9,273 bases of DNA from an uncultured Oscillospiraceae bacterium (GTDB lineage: Bacteria; Bacillota; Clostridia; Oscillospirales; Oscillospiraceae). Below, piece after piece: positions 1 through 5,481 of this stretch. Under the pieces are notes generated by a model. It was not told the origin of the DNA and ran no database searches. It saw nothing but the letters and a program-made list of their open reading frames with translations. Position 1 is the first letter of the stretch. Every line of letters begins with the position of its first letter. The position numbers and the translations under genes are program-made. The DNA lies in NCBI GenBank assembly GCA_905233595.1, contig CAJOFI010000024.1, positions 1 through 9,273 on the forward strand. Reading direction: 5' to 3'.

Positions 1-1
1 G

Positions 2-70
2 GTGCAGAACGACGCGAAGGGCGTCGCGCCCTTCCTGCTTGCCTACACCGAGATCAAGCGGCTGGGCTAA
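2..70 (+). CDS. C-terminal end of an upstream gene, possibly a GH88/GH105 unsaturated uronyl hydrolase
   Basis: Only the last 22 codons and the TAA stop (68-70) are present; the rest lies left of the window. Nearly every codon ends in G or C, as in the other genes here, which supports a real coding tail. The visible end reads GVAPFLLAYTEIKRLG. Members of the GH88/GH105 families (unsaturated glucuronyl or rhamnogalacturonyl hydrolases) often end in a helix of the form G-x-G-A-F-L-L-A-x-x-E-hydrophobic, which is similar. Such an enzyme would release the unsaturated uronic acid that the downstream kdu genes consume, so the context fits. With so few residues the family is a suggestion only. The gene is convergent with the araC-type gene and overlaps its stop codon. 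Confidence 0.6.
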   Translation: MQNDAKGVAPFLLAYTEIKRLG

Positions 71-849
71 ACCGGGAGCTTGATGCTCTCGCTGTCCTCC
101 GGCGCCGCGTCGATGTCGCGCGGGCGGTTCTGGTACTGCAGCGGGGATAGCCCGAACTTCGCGCGAAAGACGCGCGAGAAGTACAGCGGCTCATGAAAGC
201 CGCAGAGATGCGCGACCTCCGTAATGCTGAGCTGCCCGTCCCCGTCGAGGCGCTCCGCCGCGGCCTGCAGGCGGGTGTCGATCAGAAAGCGCAGCGGCGT
301 CTGCCCCAGCTCGTTCTTGAAGAGCTTGCGCAGATAGTCGTAGTTGAAGGGCAGGGAGCGCAGATAGGGCTCCAGCTCAAAATTCTCATCCGGGTAGTTG
401 AGGATGATCGTCCGCTCGATGTCCTCTACCACGGGGCTACGCTTCGGCGCCTCGAGATTCGCGAGGAGCTGGAAGACGATGAGGTTCGCGTAAGCCGACA
501 GCAGCGCGCTCTGCCTGCCCGGGTCTGCGCCGAAATGGTAAAAGGCGGCGGTGAAGGCGTCGAGGATGAAGTGGTTGCTGTCGTCCCGGATCAGCGTCGG
601 TGTGCGGATGGGAAGCGCCGCGCCGCGCATATTCAAATGGATATTGGTAAAGCCCTTTTGGCTTTCGTTGCAGTGTGACAGCATGGGCGGGATGATGACC
701 ACGTCCCCGGTCTGATAGGGGATCGCGTAGTCCCCGAAGACCATGCGCCCCTCGCCGCTCGTGCAGTAGATGAATTCCCAGCTCTTGTGCTTGTGCGGGG
801 AGACGCGGAAGGTGAGCAGATGCTTTCCCGCATAGATGATTTCGTTCAT
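67..849 (-). CDS. AraC-family transcriptional regulator with N-terminal cupin sensor domain
   Basis: This 260-residue protein has the classic AraC sugar-sensor layout. An N-terminal cupin-like domain (about residues 5-80) carries HKHKSWEF at 19-26 and a G-D-V-V-I-I-P-P strand at 48-55. A linker and dimerisation region follows to about 140. The C-terminal double helix-turn-helix spans about 155-243: first helix pair near 160-182, second at 208-238 (SITEVAHLCGF, then the YFSRVFRAKFG signature). The ATG at 847-849 has a good minus-strand Shine-Dalgarno, GAAAGGAG at 859-866, nine bases upstream. It lies divergently from the uronate cluster and is its probable regulator, most likely an activator responding to a uronate intermediate; that role is inferred from position. 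Its leader must run through the palindromic repeat at 888-1020. Codons are less strictly GC-ending than in the enzyme genes, as is common for weakly expressed regulators. Confidence 0.93.
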   Translation of the reverse strand: MNEIIYAGKHLLTFRVSPHKHKSWEFIYCTSGEGRMVFGDYAIPYQTGDVVIIPPMLSHCNESQKGFTNIHLNMRGAALPIRTPTLIRDDSNHFILDAFTAAFYHFGADPGRQSALLSAYANLIVFQLLANLEAPKRSPVVEDIERTIILNYPDENFELEPYLRSLPFNYDYLRKLFKNELGQTPLRFLIDTRLQAAAERLDGDGQLSITEVAHLCGFHEPLYFSRVFRAKFGLSPLQYQNRPRDIDAAPEDSESIKLPV

Positions 850-871
850 AAAGGAACACTCCTTTCGGCAC

Positions 872-1020
872 TAAGGAACCGTGCAGAAATAAATTGTGCA
901 AAGATGGCGTAGGATTTTTTGCCTGTAGCGAGGCGGAAAATCGCAGGAATACTTTGTGTATTTCAAGATTTGACAACGAAGCTACAGGTGAAAAAGGCAA
1001 GTCAGATTGCACAAGTTATT
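872..1020. repeat. Palindromic structured repeat, copy 1 (REP/MITE-like)
   Basis: This imperfect palindrome is centred near 955. Nested arms pair as follows: 888-901 (AATAAATTGTGCAA) with 1007-1020, one mismatch; 916-929 (TTTTTGCCTGTAGC) with 981-995; 938-942 (AAATC) with 967-971 (GATTT); and 948-952 (AATAC) with 958-962 (GTATT) around a TTTGT loop. The 24 bases at 943-966 recur exactly at 9247-9270. A TAAGGAACCG motif at 872-881 matches TAGGGAACCG at 9176-9185, and the motif-to-core spacing is the same in both copies. I take 872 as the left boundary because similarity starts there. The right boundary is set by the last paired base and may lie farther out. It fills most of the space between araC and the ABC ATPase gene, so promoters for both genes must lie within it or read across it. 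Confidence 0.8.
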
Positions 1021-1059
1021 ATCTATAGAAAGTTTTCAAACGATCAAGGGGGATTAAAA

Positions 1060-2139
1060 ATGGCCTATCTAACGCTGAAAAACATCAACAAGATCTATCC
1101 GAACGGCTTCCACGCGGTACACGATTTCAATCTTGAGATGGAGAAAGGCGAATTTATCGTATTCGTCGGACCCTCCGGCTGCGGCAAGTCCACGACGCTG
1201 CGCATGATCGCGGGTCTGGAGGACATCTCCAACGGCGAATTTCTGATCGACGGCAAGCGCGCCAACGAGCAGGGACCGCGTGAGCGCGGCGTTGCGATGG
1301 TGTTCCAGAGCTACGCGCTCTATCCCCAGATGAGCGTTTACGACAACATCGCCTTTGGCCTCGAGCTGCAGGGCGCGGACGAGGACTACATCGACGAGAA
1401 GGTGCGCAACACCGCGCGCATCCTCGGCCTGACCGATTATCTCGACCGTCTCCCGAGAGCGCTCTCCGGCGGCCAGCGCCAGCGTGTCGCCATCGGCCGC
1501 GCGCTCATCCGCAAGGTCGGCATCTTCCTCATGGACGAGCCGCTCAGCAACCTCGACGCCAAGCAGCGCGTGACCATGCGCTCTGAGATCACCCAGATCC
1601 ACCGCGAGACCGGCTCCACCACCATCTACGTCACCCATGACCAGACCGAGGCCATGACCATGGCTGACCGCATCGTCGTCATGAAGGACGGCTACGTGCA
1701 GCAGGTCGGCACCCCGCGCGAGCTGTACTTTAACCCCGTGAACGTCTTCGTCGCGGGCTTCATCGGCGAGCCGCCGATGAACTTCGTGCGCGGCAAGGTC
1801 AAGGGCGGCAAGCTCGACTTCGGCGGCACCGCGCTCGACCTCAAGCACAAGCTGGGCGACAAGCTCTCCAAGTACGAGGGCAAGGAGATCGTCTTCGGCT
1901 TCCGTCCCGAGTCCATCAAGCTCGGCGAGCAGAAGGATTCCTACGTCCTGAAGGCGGGCGTGGAGCTGACCGAGATGCTCGGCGACAACACGAACGTCTA
2001 CATCGAGCTGGGCGACGTGCACTCCATCCTCAAGGTCGATCCGCACGACACCCCGGAGGTGGACAGCAAGATCAGCTTCTCCATCCCCTACGAGAACGTC
2101 TACCTCTTCGACGGCGAGACCGAATTTGTTATCAAATAA
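1060..2139 (+). CDS. msmX: Carbohydrate ABC transporter ATP-binding protein (MsmX/UgpC type)
   Basis: This 359-residue ATPase powers carbohydrate uptake at the inner face of the membrane. All nucleotide-binding motifs are present: Walker A GPSGCGKST (37-45), Q-loop Gln83, signature LSGGQRQ (135-141), Walker B IFLMDE (155-160), D-loop SNLD (163-166) and H-loop His193. A C-terminal TOBE/MalK-like regulatory domain follows from about 235, with FRPESIKL near 287. Length and layout match MsmX/UgpC/MalK. The start at 1060 is chosen because AAGGGGG (1046-1052) sits seven bases upstream and the protein then begins MAYLTLKNINK as the family does; a longer in-frame TTG start at 919 would only translate the repeat. 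No permease or binding protein is adjacent, so it resembles the shared, multi-transporter ATPases known in Firmicutes. It is first in the cluster and ends ten bases before kduI. Confidence 0.95.
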   Translation: MAYLTLKNINKIYPNGFHAVHDFNLEMEKGEFIVFVGPSGCGKSTTLRMIAGLEDISNGEFLIDGKRANEQGPRERGVAMVFQSYALYPQMSVYDNIAFGLELQGADEDYIDEKVRNTARILGLTDYLDRLPRALSGGQRQRVAIGRALIRKVGIFLMDEPLSNLDAKQRVTMRSEITQIHRETGSTTIYVTHDQTEAMTMADRIVVMKDGYVQQVGTPRELYFNPVNVFVAGFIGEPPMNFVRGKVKGGKLDFGGTALDLKHKLGDKLSKYEGKEIVFGFRPESIKLGEQKDSYVLKAGVELTEMLGDNTNVYIELGDVHSILKVDPHDTPEVDSKISFSIPYENVYLFDGETEFVIK

Positions 2140-2149
2140 GGAGAAAACT

Positions 2150-2992
2150 ATGGATATTCGCTATTCCACCGGCCCGAATGATGTCAAGCGCTATACCACC
2201 GAGGAGCTTCGCCGGGAATTTCTGATCGAGAACCTCTACGTCGCCGACCAGGTCGTCGCCGTGTACAGCCACGTTGACCGCATGGTCACGCTCGGCTGCA
2301 TGCCGGTAAACGAGACCGTTTCCATCGACAAGGGCATTGATATCTGGTCGAACTTCGGCACGAAGTTCTTCCTCGAGCGCCGCGAGATCGGCATCTTCAA
2401 CATCGGCGGCGCAGGCAAGATCAGCGTGGACGGCACGGTGTACGAGCTGGGCTATAAGGACTGCCTGTACATCACCATGGGAGCGAAGGAGGTCTACTTC
2501 TCGAGCGACGACGCCGAAAAGCCCGCCAAGTTCTACATGGTCTCCGCCCCCGCGCACAGAAGCTATGAGACGCGGCTGCTCAAGCTCGCCGACGCGAACA
2601 AGCGCCCCTGCGGCGACGCGGCGACCTCCAACAAGCGCGTCATCAACCAGTTCATCCACCCCGCCGTGCTCCCCACCTGCCAGCTCTCCATGGGCATGAC
2701 CGTGCTGGAGTCCGGCAGCGTCTGGAACACCATGCCCGCCCACACCCATGAGCGCCGCATGGAGATCTATATGTACTTCGAGGTTCCCGAGGATCAGGTG
2801 GTCTTCCACATGATGGGGCAGGGGCAGGAGACGCGCCACATCGTCATGACCAATGAGATGGCGGTCATCTCCCCGTCCTGGTCGATCCACGCGGGTGCGG
2901 GCACCTCCAACTACACCTTCATCTGGGCGATGGGCGGCGAGAACCAGGAGTTCGACGACATGGACACCATCCCCACCAACAAACTGAAATAA
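2150..2992 (+). CDS. kduI: 5-dehydro-4-deoxy-D-glucuronate isomerase (KduI)
   Basis: KduI is a cytoplasmic isomerase that converts 4-deoxy-L-threo-5-hexosulose uronate, formed spontaneously from unsaturated uronic acids, to 3-deoxy-D-glycero-2,5-hexodiulosonate. The 280-residue product is close to the E. coli protein (278) and aligns throughout: FFLERRE (73-79), NIGGAG (84-89), CQLSMG (177-182), HTHERRME (198-205), FHMMGQ (219-224), ETRHIVM and SPSWSIH (241-247). The metal ligands of this cupin enzyme correspond to His198, His200, Glu205 and His247, all present. The ATG at 2150 is chosen over an upstream in-frame start because AAGGAG (2138-2143), which overlaps the stop of the ATPase gene, lies six bases before it. 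The tight spacing to both neighbours indicates one operon with the dehydrogenase that uses its product. Confidence 0.97.
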   Translation: MDIRYSTGPNDVKRYTTEELRREFLIENLYVADQVVAVYSHVDRMVTLGCMPVNETVSIDKGIDIWSNFGTKFFLERREIGIFNIGGAGKISVDGTVYELGYKDCLYITMGAKEVYFSSDDAEKPAKFYMVSAPAHRSYETRLLKLADANKRPCGDAATSNKRVINQFIHPAVLPTCQLSMGMTVLESGSVWNTMPAHTHERRMEIYMYFEVPEDQVVFHMMGQGQETRHIVMTNEMAVISPSWSIHAGAGTSNYTFIWAMGGENQEFDDMDTIPTNKLK

Positions 2993-3010
2993 AACAGGAG
3001 GCTGATTGAC

Positions 3011-3811
3011 ATGGACATTATGAAGAGCTTCTCCCTCGAGGGCAAGGTCGCCCTCATCACCGGCGCGTCCCACGGCATCGGCATGGCGATCGCCAACGCC
3101 TTCGCCGCCGCCGGCGCGACGATCTGCTTCAACTGCTCCAGCGAGGGCTCCAAGGCGCGCGCGCTTGAGGCGTACAAGGCCAACGGCGTGGATGCCCACG
3201 GCTACGTCTGCGACGTGTGCGACGAGGAGGCCGTCAAGGCGCTCGTGGCGCAGATCAAGGAGGAGGTCGGCGTCATCGACATCCTCGTGAACAACGCCGG
3301 TATCATCAAGCGCATCCCGATGCTCGACATGAGCGCGGAGGATTTCCGCCGCGTCATCGACGTTGACCTGAACGCCCCGTTCATCGTCTCGAAGGCCGTC
3401 ATCCCCGGCATGATCGAGAAGGGCCACGGCAAGATCATCAACATCTGCTCCATGATGAGCGAGCTGGGTCGCGAGACCGTCTCCGCCTACGCGGCGGCCA
3501 AGGGCGGCCTGAAGATGCTGACCCGCAACATCTGCTCCGAGTACGGCGAGTACAACATTCAGTGCAACGGCATCGGCCCCGGCTACATCGCCACCAGCCA
3601 GACCGCGCCCCTGCGCGAGCGCCAGCCCGACGGCAGCCGTCACCCCTTCGATCAGTTCATCATCGCCAAGACCCCCGCTGCCCGCTGGGGCGAGGCCGAG
3701 GATCTGATGGGACCCGCGGTGTTCCTGGCTTCCGACGCCTCGAACTTCGTCAACGGCCACGTCCTGTACGTGGACGGCGGCATCCTTGCCTACATCGGCA
3801 AGCAGCCCTGA
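3011..3811 (+). CDS. kduD: SDR-family 2-dehydro-3-deoxy-D-gluconate 5-dehydrogenase (KduD role; gluconate 5-dehydrogenase-like)
   Basis: A classical short-chain dehydrogenase of 266 residues. It shows the cofactor motif TGASHGIG (17-24), NNAG (94-97), and the catalytic Ser147, Tyr160 and Lys164 (Y-A-A-A-K). The probable reaction is NAD(P)H-dependent reduction of 3-deoxy-D-glycero-2,5-hexodiulosonate, the KduI product, to 2-keto-3-deoxygluconate. The sequence is nearer to the branch usually labelled gluconate 5-dehydrogenase (Ga5DH, and streptococcal DhuD) than to E. coli KduD. The signs are HPFDQFIIAKTPAARWG at 211-227 and the tail VDGGILAYIGKQP. The KduD role therefore rests on its place directly behind kduI. 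AGGAGG (2997-3002) lies eight bases before the ATG. An alternative ATG three codons later has poorer spacing. A 91-bp gap with an inverted repeat follows. Confidence 0.88.
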   Translation: MDIMKSFSLEGKVALITGASHGIGMAIANAFAAAGATICFNCSSEGSKARALEAYKANGVDAHGYVCDVCDEEAVKALVAQIKEEVGVIDILVNNAGIIKRIPMLDMSAEDFRRVIDVDLNAPFIVSKAVIPGMIEKGHGKIINICSMMSELGRETVSAYAAAKGGLKMLTRNICSEYGEYNIQCNGIGPGYIATSQTAPLRERQPDGSRHPFDQFIIAKTPAARWGEAEDLMGPAVFLASDASNFVNGHVLYVDGGILAYIGKQP

Positions 3812-3831
3812 AGCAAAGCAAACACGCATCC

Positions 3832-3900
3832 GCTCCTTCCTTCTTCCACTCATTTGAATAAAACAGGAGCGGCGAATTCCCCTGGGAAAGAAGGAAGAGC
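3832..3900 (+). promoter_or_regulatory. Long stem-loop that would bury the ribosome site of the downstream esterase gene
   Basis: The left arm at 3832-3847 pairs with the right arm at 3885-3900. There are four pairs (3832-3835 with 3897-3900), then nine (3837-3845 with 3888-3896), then two (3846-3847 with 3885-3886), with one single-base bulge on each side. The loop is 37 bases. The right arm contains AAGGAAG (3891-3897), the Shine-Dalgarno for the ATG at 3903, so folding would occlude it. No T-run follows, which argues against a standard terminator. The fold is read by eye. A role in keeping esterase translation low is an inference. Confidence 0.5.
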
Positions 3901-3902
3901 TT

Positions 3903-4682
3903 ATGAAAATTGTCAGATTTGACGCACTGGACGCGCCGGTCATAGGTTATTTGCACGACGACCATGACCGGCTCGTCGCGCATAAGACGCGCCCCGCGAT
4001 CCTCATCTGCGCGGGCGGCGCGTACCGCTGGCTCTCCCCGCGCGAGAAGGACCCCGTGGCGCTGCGCTTTTCGGCGCTGGGCTATCAGGCTTTCCTGATC
4101 GACTACGCGGTGGGGGAGCGCGCGGGGGAGCTTCGCCCCCTGCGGCAGCTTGCGGAGGCCGTCCGTCTCCTGCGAGAAAACGCGGAGGACTGGCACATCG
4201 AGCCGGAGCATATCGCCGTGCTGGGCTTTTCAGCCGGGGGGCACCTTGCCGCGAGCCTTGGCACGCTCTGGCAGCGCATAGAGCTGATGCTCGCTTACGG
4301 TTGTAAACCCGACGCGCTTGTGCTATGCTATCCGGTGATCACGGCGGGTGAATTGGCGCACCGGGAGTCCCTCGACTACGTGAGCGGCGGAGACGAAAGG
4401 CTGCGCGAGCTGATGAGCCTCGAAAAGCGCGTCACGTCCGCCATGCCGCCCACCTTCCTCTGGCACTGCGTCGGGGACGAGAGCGTCCCGGTGGAAAACG
4501 CCCTGCTGCTCGCGCAGGCGATGCAGCGCGCGGGCGTTGATTACGAGTGCCACCTCTTCGCCGGGGGCGCGCACGGCATCTCCGTCTGCACGCAGGAGGT
4601 CGAGACGCCAGACCCCGCCGCCGCCCCCTGGTTCGAGCTTTGTACAAGCTGGCTCAACCGCCAATTTCAATACACACCTTAA
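3903..4682 (+). CDS. Alpha/beta-hydrolase, probable cytoplasmic carbohydrate (acetyl) esterase
   Basis: This 259-residue protein has the alpha/beta-hydrolase fold of the Aes/BD-FAE-like esterases. The nucleophile elbow is GFSAGG (108-113, Ser110), with the acid probably Asp192 in VGDESVP and the base His224 in GGAHGIS. The oxyanion-side motif is CAGGAY (36-41) in place of the usual HGGG/HGGA. There is no signal peptide or membrane segment, so it acts in the cytoplasm. Its place inside a uronate operon suggests removal of acetyl (or methyl) groups from imported pectin or glycan fragments, but the substrate cannot be read from the sequence; a lipase-type or other esterase role remains possible. 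The start at 3903 follows AAGGAAG by five bases, inside a predicted stem. Codons such as CTT, GGG and TTT are commoner than in the flanking enzyme genes, suggesting lower expression or separate acquisition. Its stop overlaps the ribosome site of kdgA. Confidence 0.85.
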   Translation: MKIVRFDALDAPVIGYLHDDHDRLVAHKTRPAILICAGGAYRWLSPREKDPVALRFSALGYQAFLIDYAVGERAGELRPLRQLAEAVRLLRENAEDWHIEPEHIAVLGFSAGGHLAASLGTLWQRIELMLAYGCKPDALVLCYPVITAGELAHRESLDYVSGGDERLRELMSLEKRVTSAMPPTFLWHCVGDESVPVENALLLAQAMQRAGVDYECHLFAGGAHGISVCTQEVETPDPAAAPWFELCTSWLNRQFQYTP

Positions 4683-4697
4683 GGAGGAAACAAGATT

Positions 4698-5339
4698 ATG
4701 AATGCCATGAATACCGCGATCTCCAAGATCGGCGTTGTGCCGGTCATCAAGCTCAACCACCCCGAGCGTGACGCCGTCGGTCTTGCCAAGGCGCTGTGCG
4801 CGGGCGGCGTGCCCGTGGCGGAGGTCACCTTCCGCGCGGCCGGCGCCGATAAGGCCATCAAGCTCATGAAGGAAGCCTGCCCCGATATGATCGTCGGCGC
4901 CGGCACCGTCACCAACACCGCCCAGATCGACGCGGTCATCGCCGTCGGCGGCGACTTCATCGTGTCCCCGGGCTTTGATCCCGAGATCGTGGCCTACGCC
5001 CAGGAGAAGGGCATCCCCGTCTTCCCCGGCTGCACCACCGCCTCCGAGTACCATCAGGCGCTCAAGTTCGGGCTGGAGCTCATCAAGTTCTTCCCGGCCG
5101 AGCAGTCCGGCGGCCTTGCCAAGATCAAGGCGCTCTCCGCCCCCTTCCCCATGTTCAAGGTCATGCCCACCGGCGGCATTTCCCTCAAGAACCTGAAGGA
5201 TTACATCTCGAACCCCGTCATCGCGGCCTGCGGCGGCAGCTACATGGTCACCGCCGACCTCATCGACAACAACAAGTGGGACGAGATCACGGAGCTGTGC
5301 AAGAAGTCCCGTGAGATCGTCGAGGAAGCGAGAGCGTAA
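4698..5339 (+). CDS. kdgA: 2-dehydro-3-deoxy-phosphogluconate (KDPG) aldolase / 4-hydroxy-2-oxoglutarate aldolase
   Basis: A class I aldolase of 213 residues, the usual length for KDPG aldolase (Eda/KdgA). It cleaves 2-keto-3-deoxy-6-phosphogluconate to pyruvate and glyceraldehyde 3-phosphate, the last step of this pathway. Seen in the sequence are the catalytic Glu42 (VAEVTFR), GAGTV (67-71), FPGCTTASE (109-117), and the Schiff-base Lys130 in IKFFPAE (129-135). PTGGIS (157-162) is the phosphate-binding turn. AAGGAGG (4681-4687), which begins inside the stop codon of the esterase gene, stands ten bases before the ATG at 4698. A second Met at codon 4 would be too far from it. It should act right after the kinases encoded downstream. 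A hairpin-rich 142-bp gap separates it from the first kinase. Confidence 0.96.
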   Translation: MNAMNTAISKIGVVPVIKLNHPERDAVGLAKALCAGGVPVAEVTFRAAGADKAIKLMKEACPDMIVGAGTVTNTAQIDAVIAVGGDFIVSPGFDPEIVAYAQEKGIPVFPGCTTASEYHQALKFGLELIKFFPAEQSGGLAKIKALSAPFPMFKVMPTGGISLKNLKDYISNPVIAACGGSYMVTADLIDNNKWDEITELCKKSREIVEEARA

Positions 5340-5349
5340 AGGCCCCTTC

Positions 5350-5390
5350 TGCCCGGTTTGCGCACCGGGCATCTCCCCCGAGGGGGGAGA
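5350..5390 (+). other. Two tandem strong hairpins after kdgA, without a U-tract
   Basis: TGCCCGGT (5350-5357) pairs perfectly with ACCGGGCA (5364-5371) around a six-base loop. Immediately next, TCTCCCCC (5372-5379) pairs with GGGGGAGA (5383-5390) around GAG. Both stems are eight base pairs and GC-rich. No T-run follows on the coding strand, so they look more like mRNA-stabilising or partially terminating structures between kdgA and the first kinase than a full intrinsic terminator. Confidence 0.6.
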
Positions 5391-5400
5391 CAAGCGCCTG

Positions 5401-5440
5401 CTCCCCCCTTCGGGGGAAGTGGCCGAAGGCCAATAGGGGG
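5401..5440. repeat. REP-like intergenic palindromic sequence
   Basis: Two small hairpins sit inside a larger one. CCCC (5405-5408) closes a TTCG tetraloop with GGGG (5413-5416). TGGCC (5420-5424) pairs with GGCCA (5428-5432) around GAA. The outer CTCCCCC (5401-5407) can pair with the G-run at 5436-5440. The pattern of C-run, TTCG, G-run, then a second hairpin and a G-run resembles short repeats scattered between genes in gut Clostridia. That resemblance is from memory and only one copy lies in this window. Confidence 0.45.
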
Positions 5441-5481
5441 AACCCGGCCGGATTACTGAATAACAAAGGAGAAATGCTGTT

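Noticed and set aside
970..975. TTGACA resembling a -35 box
   Set aside because: No -10-like hexamer occurs 16-18 bases downstream, and the bases are part of the palindrome.
1035..1048. Possible CcpA cre-like site around CAAACGATCA upstream of the ATPase gene
   Set aside because: It keeps the central CG but misses several consensus positions, so it is too weak to call.
919..1059. In-frame N-terminal extension of the ABC ATPase starting at TTG 919
   Set aside because: It translates the palindromic repeat and has no ribosome site, while the ATG at 1060 has a strong one and begins like the family.
2132..3943. 603-codon open frame on the minus strand, antisense to kduI and kduD
   Set aside because: Low-complexity Val/Ala/Asp/His-rich translation typical of the antisense of GC-ending codons. 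The plus-strand genes here are unmistakable.
5350..5440. CRISPR-like or tandem repeat array
   Set aside because: The hairpins differ in sequence and there are no regular spacers; no cas genes are present.
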